From Pseudomonadota bacterium (lineage in GTDB: Bacteria; Pseudomonadota; Alphaproteobacteria; Micropepsales; Micropepsaceae): 15,448 nucleotides of DNA. Within the stretch, counting starts at the first letter, position 1, and every line of letters starts with the position of its first letter. Below the pieces are notes generated by a model. The model was given only the letters and a program-made list of their open reading frames with translations, did not search any database and was not told the DNA's origin. A program made the position numbers and the translations under genes. The stretch is from assembly GCA_025360685.1 (NCBI GenBank), contig JANYBR010000406.1, positions 1 to 15,448 on the forward strand, given 5' to 3'. Below, piece by piece: positions 7,179-13,552 of this stretch.

Positions 7179-7943
7179 TCAAGCTTCTGGCGCGAAATGG
7201 TGAAGGTAGCGATAACCGTCCCGGAATCCGGCCCGCCCATATAGTGCGCGCGCCGGCGTGTTTGTTTCGTCGACCTGAAGGTAGAGCCGCGGTGCTCCGT
7301 GACGGAGCGCCCATTTTGCGATCCCGCTCAGCACCGCGCGGCCATGGCCTTTCCGACGATGCCGTGCCGAAGTCCGCATGACATAGACGCTTGCCCAGTC
7401 GCCCGTTGCGACCGAGGCACCGCACGAAACGGTTTCTCCTTCGCTGCGTACAACGACAAAGGTTTTCGGCAATTCAATCCGCGCCAGAGTCTCAAGCCGC
7501 TCCCCGCCATCGGCGGGAGAATGAGAACCCTCGAGGGTAAGCGCGACGACGTCCGAATCCGGTGAATCGAGAGTGATGGCGTCAACGGGAGCGGCCGCGA
7601 TTGCAGCGGTATCTGCAACCATCAGAAAGGTTGGCGTCCTGTGGCGATAGCCACGCGCTTTCAATGCCTGTTCGAGTCCGGCGGGCTGGCTTGCCGGTGA
7701 TATCTGAAACTGCGGCACAAGCCGCCGAGTGCGATAGGCGGCCTCCGCTGCTTCGATGGCATGCCGCAGCGAGCCGGCAAACGATAGGGTCGAGACCGAG
7801 TTGCAGCGCGAGGAATAGCCGTCGCTGAATCGCATCAGCCAGCCGTTTAGTCTCGCCGTTTCCCGCGCCGGCCAAGCGGCCTCCGCGAGTGGTTCGACCT
7901 CGCGGGCCAATTCGTTAACGGAGTGTTGAACAATTAGGTTCAT
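7179..7943 (-). CDS. GNAT family N-acetyltransferase, two-part
   Basis: This is a 254-aa acetyl-CoA-dependent acetyltransferase of unknown substrate. The C-terminal half (about residues 125-254) is a GNAT domain: SVYVMRTSARHRRKGHGRAV (185-204) contains the RRKGHG pyrophosphate-binding loop. It continues to YLQVDETNTPARALYGRAGF (221-240), the usual motif B end with its N-x-x-A-x-x-x-Y-x-x-x-G-F pattern. The N-terminal 110 residues (LNGWLMRFSDGYSSRCNSV and onward) look like the degenerate partner domain found in a subset of GNATs. The start ATG 7943 leaves 28 bp before the divergent HPt gene; a longer frame to 7982 would overlap that gene. No clear ribosome binding site is visible. It converges on nnrU with a 49-bp gap. 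Confidence 0.86.
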   Translation of the reverse strand: MNLIVQHSVNELAREVEPLAEAAWPARETARLNGWLMRFSDGYSSRCNSVSTLSFAGSLRHAIEAAEAAYRTRRLVPQFQISPASQPAGLEQALKARGYRHRTPTFLMVADTAAIAAAPVDAITLDSPDSDVVALTLEGSHSPADGGERLETLARIELPKTFVVVRSEGETVSCGASVATGDWASVYVMRTSARHRRKGHGRAVLSGIAKWALRHGAPRLYLQVDETNTPARALYGRAGFRDGYRYLHHFAPEA

Positions 7944-7971
7944 TGTCACGGAATTGTTTCGGGGTGTCCCC

Positions 7972-8316
7972 ATGCCAGCCAAGGCAGCCGTCGATCTGAA
8001 GCATCTTGCCCGCTACACCGGCGGCGATGCCACGGTAAACGCTGAAGTTCTCCGCCTGTTCGATGCCCAGGCCAACGACTTGGTTGCACGACTTCAGGCC
8101 ATTTTGGATGCGCGCGACGCAAAGTCCTGGAAAGAGATCACCCACACGATAAAGGGCGCGGCGCGCGGAATTGGCGCTTTCGACATGGCCGATGCCGCCG
8201 CCCGATGTGAGCCGATCGACCTCGCCGACCGGCAGAACGCATCGACTGCCATTGCGGCGCTGAAGACGCATTCGGATGCAGTTCAGGCCTTTATCAGGGC
8301 ATATCTCGTAAATTGA
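7972..8316 (+). CDS. Orphan HPt (histidine phosphotransfer) domain protein
   Basis: This is a 114-aa protein consisting almost entirely of one HPt four-helix bundle. The phosphoacceptor is H58 in EITHTIKGAARGIGA, matching the family pattern H-x-x-K-G-x-x-x-x-x-G. HPt proteins relay phosphate between receiver domains of hybrid kinases and response regulators. No kinase or receiver gene is in the window, so partners are unknown. ATG 7972 has GGGG about seven bases upstream and gives MPAKAAVDLKHLARYTGGD, a typical HPt first helix; a TTG at 7954 is in frame but unlikely. The gene stands alone: divergent from the acetyltransferase and separated by 169 bp from the next rightward gene. Confidence 0.88.
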   Translation: MPAKAAVDLKHLARYTGGDATVNAEVLRLFDAQANDLVARLQAILDARDAKSWKEITHTIKGAARGIGAFDMADAAARCEPIDLADRQNASTAIAALKTHSDAVQAFIRAYLVN

Positions 8317-8432
8317 GCTGAGGCTCCAAGTCTTCGATTCCCAGCGGCTTGCCTTCCCTTGGCCTTGATGGTGCGCTGCGTCACATTGCGGCCCCTCGCC
8401 TTGAAAGGGTTGTTGGCCGACCCATTTTTACA

Positions 8433-8461
8433 TATGAAGAGCGCCTGTATCCGAGTTCATA
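8433..8461. promoter_or_regulatory. Inverted repeat TATGAA-N17-TTCATA upstream of the reductase gene
   Basis: Two perfect 6-bp arms (8433-8438 and 8456-8461), 17 bp apart, lie 25-53 bp upstream of the reductase start. The left arm could also act as a -10 box with TTGTTG (8410-8415) 17 bp before it. The arrangement would suit a dimeric regulator, but six-base arms can arise by chance in AT-richer intergenic sequence. Confidence 0.25.
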
Positions 8462-8485
8462 CATAAAACAATTGTGGAATAGCCA

Positions 8486-9526
8486 ATGAGCACGCCAATT
8501 CAGACAGATGTTGCCATTGTCGGAGCCGGTCCGATCGGACTGTTTGCCGTGTTCGAGCTTGGCCTGCTCGATCTGAAAACACATCTGGTCGACATCCTCG
8601 ACCGGCCCGGCGGACAATGCACCGAGCTCTATCCGGAAAAGCCGATCTACGACATCCCCGGCCTTCCCATCGTGACCGGCCAGGAACTGACCAACAAGCT
8701 GCTCGACCAGATCAAGCCGTTCGGCGCGCAGTACCACTTCAATGAGATGGCAGCGGGCCTCGAACGCCTGTCCGACGGCAAGTGGAAACTGACGACCGAT
8801 GCGGGCAGCGAGATCATCGCGCCGGTCGTCGTCATTGCCGCCGGCGGCGGCAGTTTCGTTCCCAAGCGGCCGCCCGTGCCGAACATCGAAGCCTACGAAA
8901 ACAAAGGCGACGGCGTCGGCGTGCACTATGCCGTGCGCAAGATGGAAGCGTTCCGCGGCAAGAACATCCTCATCGCCGGCGGCGGCGACAGTGCGCTCGA
9001 CTGGACAATCAACCTGGCGCCGCTGGCAAAGTCACTGACCTTGGTGCATCACCGCGACGGCTTTCGCGCCGCCCTGCACAGCGTCAATCAGATGCGCGAG
9101 CTTGAGCGCGAAGGCAAGGTGAAATTCCACGTCGCTAGCGTGAAGCAATTGCACGGCGACAATGGCAAGCTCACCGGCGCGACGCTTGCCGGCGCGGATC
9201 AGAAGGCATGGCTGCACGAGACCGATGCGTTCCTGCCATTCTTCGGCCTGACCATCAAGCTCGGCCCGATTGCCGAGTTCGGTCTGAACCTTCACGAGAA
9301 TCTGATTCCCGTCGACACGGCGAAATTTGAAAGCCAGACTCCAGGCATCTTCGCCATCGGTGACATCAATTCGTATCCGGGAAAGCTGAAGCTGATCCTG
9401 TCGGGTTTTCACGAGGCAGCTCTGATGGCACAGGCCGCGTTCCATATCTGCAAGCCCAACGAAAAATTGCGCTTCCAGTACACGACATCGTCTTCGAGCC
9501 TGCAGAAGAAGCTGGGTGTCGCCTGA
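8486..9526 (+). CDS. Ferredoxin--NADP+ reductase, thioredoxin-reductase-like type
   Basis: This is a 346-aa FAD- and NAD(P)-binding oxidoreductase. The FAD-binding GAGPIGLFAVFELG is at 13-26 and RPGGQCTELYPEKPIYDIPG at 40-59. The nucleotide-binding GGGDSALDW is at 165-173 with HHRDGFRA following at 188-195, and the second FAD motif GIFAIGDINSYPGKLKLI is at 287-304. The C-terminus reads YTTSSSSLQKKLGVA. The redox CxxC of true thioredoxin reductase is absent. These features fit the TrxR-like FNR group known from Bacillus, Chlorobaculum and Rhodopseudomonas palustris, which passes electrons between NADPH and ferredoxin in the cytoplasm. A ferredoxin gene follows after 36 bp, which supports that partner. 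ATG 8486 is the only sensible start, with a weak TGGA upstream. Direction of electron flow in the cell is not shown by sequence. Confidence 0.93.
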   Translation: MSTPIQTDVAIVGAGPIGLFAVFELGLLDLKTHLVDILDRPGGQCTELYPEKPIYDIPGLPIVTGQELTNKLLDQIKPFGAQYHFNEMAAGLERLSDGKWKLTTDAGSEIIAPVVVIAAGGGSFVPKRPPVPNIEAYENKGDGVGVHYAVRKMEAFRGKNILIAGGGDSALDWTINLAPLAKSLTLVHHRDGFRAALHSVNQMRELEREGKVKFHVASVKQLHGDNGKLTGATLAGADQKAWLHETDAFLPFFGLTIKLGPIAEFGLNLHENLIPVDTAKFESQTPGIFAIGDINSYPGKLKLILSGFHEAALMAQAAFHICKPNEKLRFQYTTSSSSLQKKLGVA

Positions 9527-9530
9527 TGCA

Positions 9531-9553
9531 CCTTCGACAAGCTCACGATGAGG
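9531..9553. repeat. Short REP-like intergenic sequence, overlapping the ferredoxin ribosome binding site
   Basis: The gap between the reductase and ferredoxin genes contains CCTTCGACAAGCTCACGATG followed by AGG. This resembles a short dispersed intergenic sequence that I recall as common in alphaproteobacterial genomes (usually ...CTCAGGATGAGG). Only one copy is in the window, so repetition cannot be shown here. Its final AGG with the next G forms the likely Shine-Dalgarno sequence of the ferredoxin gene. Confidence 0.4.
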
Positions 9554-9562
9554 GCTGCTGAA

Positions 9563-9871
9563 ATGAAAATTGTCGCCACCGATCGCAAGGGCGCCGAGCA
9601 GGTCGTCGAGGGCCGCAATGGCTGGAGCGTGATGGAGATCCTGCGCGATGCGGGATTGCCCGTAGCGGCGGAGTGCGGCGGAGCCTGTGCTTGCGCCACC
9701 TGCCATGTCTATGTGAATGACGGCTGGTACGAAAAACTCCCGCCGCCGTCGGACGCCGAAGTCGACATGCTCGACATGGCGCTGGCCGTCGAACCCAATT
9801 CGCGGCTGTCGTGCCAGCTCGTCTGTTCCGACGAACTGGACGGCATCAAAGTCACTATCGCGCCGGAATAG
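9563..9871 (+). CDS. [2Fe-2S] ferredoxin, adrenodoxin/ISC type
   Basis: This is a 102-aa soluble electron carrier. The four cluster ligands follow the adrenodoxin/ISC pattern C-x5-C-x2-C-x36-C: C38, C44, C47 and C84, in ECGGACACATCHVYV and RLSCQLVC. Two further cysteines (C42 and C88) are not expected ligands. Acidic surface residues between the third and fourth ligands (DAEVDMLDMA) are typical of the partner-binding helix. ATG 9563 has AGGG (9551-9554) eight bases upstream and gives the usual MKIVATDRKG start; ATG 9548 is in frame but lies inside the REP-like sequence. It is placed 36 bp after the reductase and 36 bp before the methyltransferase. Such ferredoxins serve Fe-S assembly, P450s or hydroxylating oxygenases; no P450 or isc gene is in the window. 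Confidence 0.95.
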   Translation: MKIVATDRKGAEQVVEGRNGWSVMEILRDAGLPVAAECGGACACATCHVYVNDGWYEKLPPPSDAEVDMLDMALAVEPNSRLSCQLVCSDELDGIKVTIAPE

Positions 9872-9907
9872 ACGCGCTATGCTGTGCGCTCCTCTGGAGA
9901 GCGCCGC

Positions 9908-10528
9908 ATGGGCTTCTACGATCATCATATATTGCCGCGCCTTCTCAACGCCGCGATGAGCGCCAAGCCGATTTCGTACCAGCGCAGGAAAGTCGTACCG
10001 CGCGCGCAGGGCCGCGTGCTGGAGATCGGATTCGGCGCGGGCCACAATCTTCCCTACTACGACACCGCCAAAGTCGAGCGCATATGGGCGCTGGAGCCGG
10101 CAGCCGAAATGCGTGAGCGTTCTGCCGAGCGCCGGGCGGCCAGTACGATACCGCTCGAGTTCATCGACCTGCCGAGCGAGAAGATTCCGCTCGACGCGGA
10201 CTGCGCCGACACAGTCCTCGTCACCTACACGCTTTGCACCATACCCGACGTGATGGCGGCGCTGGGTGAAATGCGGCGGATCATGAAGCCGAGCGGTCAA
10301 ATGATTTTCTGCGAACATGGCGAAGCACCCGATGAATCGGTCAAGCGCTGGCAACGGCGGATCACGCCGGCGTGGAAAGTCATCGGCGGCGGCTGTCATG
10401 TGGGGCGGGCGATTCCCAAGCTGATCGGCGATGCGGGATTCAAAGTGCTCGACTTGGAGACGATGTATCTTCCCGGCACGCCGCGTTTCGCCGGCTTCAA
10501 CTATTGGGGCAGCGCTTCGAAGGCGTGA
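9908..10528 (+). CDS. Class I SAM-dependent methyltransferase
   Basis: This is a 206-aa methyltransferase. The SAM-binding motif I VLEIGFGAGHNLPYY is at 37-51 and the acidic end of strand 2 (WALEPAAEM) at 60-68. VLVTYTLCTIPD (103-114) corresponds to motif IV, and MKPSGQMIFCEHGEAPD (126-142) to the post-motif region. The start region FYDHHILPRLLN and the closing GGGCHVGRAIPKLIGDAGF with PGTPRFAGFNYWGSA resemble METTL7-like bacterial methyltransferases, whose substrates are small molecules or thiols. I cannot assign a substrate. ATG 9908 has GGAGAG seven bases upstream; a longer frame from 9884 lacks this. It is third gene of the reductase-ferredoxin run. Confidence 0.88.
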   Translation: MGFYDHHILPRLLNAAMSAKPISYQRRKVVPRAQGRVLEIGFGAGHNLPYYDTAKVERIWALEPAAEMRERSAERRAASTIPLEFIDLPSEKIPLDADCADTVLVTYTLCTIPDVMAALGEMRRIMKPSGQMIFCEHGEAPDESVKRWQRRITPAWKVIGGGCHVGRAIPKLIGDAGFKVLDLETMYLPGTPRFAGFNYWGSASKA

Positions 10529-10849
10529 ACCGGCCTCAGATTGCCGCACATTGTTACGATCTGTCCAAACTTCTTGGTGTTCGGCAACAGAATTGTTCGT
10601 CGCCTTTTCATGAATTGCACGCGACCCCGTCAGTGATGCCTTTCGCTTTGGTCACGTAACCATCTTACCGCAGATCTGCCGCTGTTGGATAAGTAGGCAC
10701 TGCGATCGCACAACCCGTTACGGAACGAATATTTTTTGATCGCCGACTGTCGGACAGCGCACGAGATCGTGAAGCCGCTCACGGGCTCTTCAATTGCCCG
10801 CCAACGCGGCCGAGCCTAAGTCCAACACGGTCAAGTGAGGGGGTGGCAC
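10529..10849. other. 321-bp non-coding stretch with several short palindromes upstream of the DUF885 gene
   Basis: I see no credible gene here. It holds an imperfect long-loop stem just after the methyltransferase gene (10541-10550 with 10578-10587, one mismatch, no U-tract). It also holds a near-palindrome GGTCACGTAACC (10650-10661, 10 of 12 positions), the perfect palindrome TGCGATCGCA (10701-10710), CGTTACGGAACG (stem of 4), and CTGTCGGACAG (10747-10757, odd centre). An AT-rich run GAATATTTTTTGAT ends at 10740. Any of these could be operator sites for the DUF885 gene, but I cannot pick a convincing -35/-10 pair. Confidence 0.4.
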
Positions 10850-12682
10850 ATGCTCAACCGGCGGGCAGTTCTGAAATCGGGTGCGGCGGGCGCGGCAGTG
10901 CTTGCTTTCGCGCCAACAGCCTTTGCGGAAGATTCGGGCGGGCCAGCGCTGAATGCGCTGTTCGACCAATTCGTCAAGGAGAACCTGGATCAGTCGCCGC
11001 TCTTCGCGACATCGCTTGGTGTCGATACCGGCGAGCGTGCGCGCCAGAAGGGCGAGATCGACGAGGCATCGCTCGCTGCCATTGCCCGTGGCCAAAAACT
11101 CGTCGCCAGCCAGCTCGCGCTCCTGTCCGCGTTCGACCGTTCTTCCGTCGGCATTGACGATCAGGTCAGCTTCGACGTCGTGATGTTCGGCCTGAAAAAT
11201 ACCGACGCCGACAATCGCCGTTATCCCTATGCGGGCGGTAATGCCGGCAATCCGTATGTCATTAGCCAGCTGAATGGTCTGTACAGCCAGATTCCCTCCT
11301 TCCTGGACAACCAACACACAATCGAGACCAAGGCGGATGCCGATGCATACCTGTCGCGGCTGGAACAGTTCGCGATTCGGCTCGATGAGGAAGCCGAAGT
11401 CGCGCGGCATGACGTGGCGCTGGGCGTGGTGCCGCCGGACTTCGCCCTGTCGAAGACTTTGATCCAGATGAATGCGCTGCGTGCCGAGTCGGCCGACAGC
11501 GCGCCGATGACCATGTCCGTCGTGCGACGCGCCAAGGAGAAGAACATTTCCGGCGACTATGCCGGACCGGCGGCGAAGATCCTGACAAACAAAATCTATC
11601 CAGCGCTCGACCGCCAGATCGCGCTTGTCACGGACATGCAGAAGATGGCGACGCACGAAGCCGGCGTGTGGAAGCTGCCGGACGGCGAAGCCTATTACCA
11701 TGACAGCGTGCTGACCTGGACGACGTCCACGCTGAGCCCGGCTGACATCCATCAGACGGGACTGGACATCATCAAGGACCACACCGCCCAGATCGATGCG
11801 ATCATGCGCAAGCATGACATGACCAAAGGCACCGTCGGCGAGCGTCTGCGCGCGATGTATGATGATCCGAAGTTTCTCTATGCCAACACCGACGCGGCGA
11901 AAGAGCAGCTCATCGCCGATCTGAACGTGAAGGTGGCCGCGATCCGTACCCGCCTGCCCGACTATTTCGGCGTGCTTCCCAAGGCCGACGTGAAGATTCA
12001 GCGCGTGCCGAAATATCTCGAGGCGGCGCAGGCCGGCGGCTACTACAATTCACCGTCGCTCGACGGTACGCGGCCTGGTATCTACTGGATCAACCTGCGC
12101 GATACCGCCGAGCAGCCGCTCTGGCTCCTGCCGACCTTGACCTATCACGAGGCGATTCCCGGACATCATCTGCAGCTGTCGATCCAGCGCGAAGCAAAGA
12201 TGCCGCTGATCCGCAAGGTCTCGTATTTCTCGTCCTACATCGAAGGCTGGGCGCTCTACGCCGAGCAGCTGGCGGATGAGATGGGAATGTACGCAGATGA
12301 TCCGTTCGGGCGGATCGGCTTCCTGCACGATGCCATGTTCCGCGCGGTGCGGTTGGTCGTCGACAGCGGCATGCACGCGATGAAATGGACCCGCGAGGAC
12401 TGCGTGAAGTTCATGGTCGACACTTTGGGCGATCAGGAAAGCGCGTCGATCACCGAAATCGAGCGCTATGCCGTCAATCCCGGCCAGGCGTGCGGCTACA
12501 TGCTCGGAAAGCTTGCCTTCCTCGCCGCGCGCAAGAAGGCGCGCGATGCCCTGGGCGCGAAGTTCGACATCAAGAGCTTCCATGACGCGATGCTGGTGGG
12601 CGGCGCAGTGCCGCTGGCCATGATCGACGGCATGACCGAGCGCTACATCTTGAGCAGAACAGTCGTGCAAACGCGAACGTAA
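10850..12682 (+). CDS. Tat-exported DUF885 family protein (putative zinc peptidase)
   Basis: This is a 610-aa protein. The N-terminus MLNRRAVLKSGAAGAAVLAF carries a twin-arginine motif (R4-R5 in NRRAVLK) followed by a hydrophobic stretch and a likely cleavage site after AFA (residue 26), so it is probably exported folded to the periplasm. The remainder is the DUF885 domain. It contains a zinc-peptidase-like HEAIPGHHLQ at 433-442 (H433, E434 and a second His at 439 or 440) and YIEGWALYAEQL at 463-474, which offers a downstream Glu ligand. RPGIYWINL (408-416) is also typical. The family is thought to be peptidases related to M3/M32-type folds, but most members are uncharacterised. ATG 10850 has AGGGGG (10838-10843) six bases upstream. 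It is a single gene, ending 18 bp from the convergent GST. Confidence 0.9.
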   Translation: MLNRRAVLKSGAAGAAVLAFAPTAFAEDSGGPALNALFDQFVKENLDQSPLFATSLGVDTGERARQKGEIDEASLAAIARGQKLVASQLALLSAFDRSSVGIDDQVSFDVVMFGLKNTDADNRRYPYAGGNAGNPYVISQLNGLYSQIPSFLDNQHTIETKADADAYLSRLEQFAIRLDEEAEVARHDVALGVVPPDFALSKTLIQMNALRAESADSAPMTMSVVRRAKEKNISGDYAGPAAKILTNKIYPALDRQIALVTDMQKMATHEAGVWKLPDGEAYYHDSVLTWTTSTLSPADIHQTGLDIIKDHTAQIDAIMRKHDMTKGTVGERLRAMYDDPKFLYANTDAAKEQLIADLNVKVAAIRTRLPDYFGVLPKADVKIQRVPKYLEAAQAGGYYNSPSLDGTRPGIYWINLRDTAEQPLWLLPTLTYHEAIPGHHLQLSIQREAKMPLIRKVSYFSSYIEGWALYAEQLADEMGMYADDPFGRIGFLHDAMFRAVRLVVDSGMHAMKWTREDCVKFMVDTLGDQESASITEIERYAVNPGQACGYMLGKLAFLAARKKARDALGAKFDIKSFHDAMLVGGAVPLAMIDGMTERYILSRTVVQTRT

Positions 12683-12700
12683 GCGCTATCGTGCGCGTTC

Positions 12701-13324
12701 CTACCTGCTCATTAACGCGTATTCGCCGCCTTTTTCGATGCCGCGCTTGTAGGCGGGCCGCGCATGCATCGCGGCGCGATACTTGACGAGGCCGGCGTAG
12801 GGTTCGAGGCGCGCGCCGGCCGCTTCGAGCACGAACAGCAGCTGGACGTCCGCTCCGGTCAGCTCATTGCCGACGAAGAAATTGCGGCCCTTGAGGCCCG
12901 CTTCCATGTAGGAGAGATTGTTCGCGATTTCGCTGTCCACGCGCGGCTTGAGCGGCGCGGCGGCGTCGCCGAGCATGCCGGTGTAGAGCGCCATCAGCAG
13001 CGGCAGCATCGCCGATCCTTCGGCGTAGTGCATCCATTCGACATATTTCCAGTAATCGTCGGTGCCAGCCTTCGGCTTGAGCTTGCCCTTGCCATAGGTG
13101 TCGATCAGATACTCGACGATGGCGCCGGACTCGGCGATCGTCTTGCCATCATCTGTGATGACCGGAGACTTGCCGAGCGGATGCACCTTCTTCAATTCCG
13201 GCGGCGCAAACGGCACCGGCGTGCCGCGCTGATATTTGACGATCTCATAGGGCGTGCCGAGTTCCTCGAGGAGCCAGAGAATGCGCTGTGAGCGCGAATT
13301 GTTGAGGTGATGGACCTTGATCAT
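12701..13324 (-). CDS. Glutathione S-transferase family protein
   Basis: This is a 207-aa cytosolic GST. The N-terminal thioredoxin-like domain (about 1-80) begins MIKVHHLNNSRSQRILWLLE, with S10/S12 near the usual catalytic position. It includes the cis-proline GKSPVI (P54) and the glutathione gamma-glutamyl site ESGAI (E65, S66). The all-helical C-terminal domain (about 88-200) has the N-capping-box-like motif ELTGADVQLLFVLE. The RSQRILWLLEELGTPYEIV beginning resembles the GTT1/Ure2-like bacterial GST group; the substrate is unknown. ATG 13324 has GGGAGA about seven bases upstream. The upstream region of 228 bp holds a REPIN-like element, and the neighbouring dioxygenase gene runs in the same direction, so read-through from it would have to cross that element. 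Confidence 0.93.
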   Translation of the reverse strand: MIKVHHLNNSRSQRILWLLEELGTPYEIVKYQRGTPVPFAPPELKKVHPLGKSPVITDDGKTIAESGAIVEYLIDTYGKGKLKPKAGTDDYWKYVEWMHYAEGSAMLPLLMALYTGMLGDAAAPLKPRVDSEIANNLSYMEAGLKGRNFFVGNELTGADVQLLFVLEAAGARLEPYAGLVKYRAAMHARPAYKRGIEKGGEYALMSR

Positions 13325-13386
13325 GGACGTCTCCCGGGTTTGATGGTGATGGGTCACTTCGGCAGCGACCTAATTCATTCTCTTGC

Positions 13387-13519
13387 TGTCATGGCCCGCC
13401 GGAGTGCGGGCCACCCAGGCGAAGTTGGACTCCAGTTTCGAAGAATTTGGCCCAAGCCAAAATATTCGGCAGCGCAAAAACCTCCAACTGGGTGGCCCGC
13501 ACTCCGGCGGGCCATGACA
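13387..13519. repeat. REPIN/BIME-like element: two inverted 32-bp REP hairpins
   Basis: The left arm 13387-13418 (TGTCATGGCCCGCCGGAGTG and on) and right arm 13488-13519 are perfect 32-bp inverted copies of each other. Each arm is itself a hairpin: GGCCCGC, six-base loop CGGAGT (or its complement), GCGGGCC. The 69-bp spacer carries a third small hairpin, TTTGGC-CCAA-GCCAAA (13446-13461). A hairpin-forming short repeat in two inverted copies with a spacer is the form of REPINs/BIMEs, which are mobilised in trans by RAYT transposases. No RAYT gene is in the window. The element lies in the 228-bp gap between the dioxygenase stop and the GST start, where it may slow read-through or shield mRNA ends. 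Confidence 0.85.
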
Positions 13520-13552
13520 TAGGTGGATTCAATCCAATACGACTCCACAGGA

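Noticed and set aside
9032..10549. 505-codon open frame on the minus strand opposite the reductase, ferredoxin and methyltransferase genes
   Set aside because: All three plus-strand genes have clear family motifs; the antisense product is rich in Arg/His/Gln with no recognisable domain, as expected for shadow frames in GC-rich DNA.
10790..11815. 341-codon minus-strand frame opposite the DUF885 gene
   Set aside because: The DUF885 gene has a Tat signal, a strong ribosome binding site and conserved motifs; the antisense frame has none.
12683..12700. Bidirectional terminator between the convergent DUF885 and GST genes
   Set aside because: Only a 4-bp GCGC stem is visible and no T-run on either side.
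13446..13461. Rho-independent terminator for the PhyH gene
   Set aside because: Neither the central hairpin nor the REP hairpins are followed directly by a U-tract; the only TTTTT on the minus strand is about 13 nt past the nearest stem.
13387..13519. CRISPR array or IS element ends
   Set aside because: There are only two copies, inverted not direct, with internal hairpins and no transposase between them; this fits REPIN rather than CRISPR or IS.
13524..13536. TGGATTCAATCCA palindrome beside the REPIN
   Set aside because: Perfect but short with a one-base centre; no second copy or gene context to support an operator or target site.
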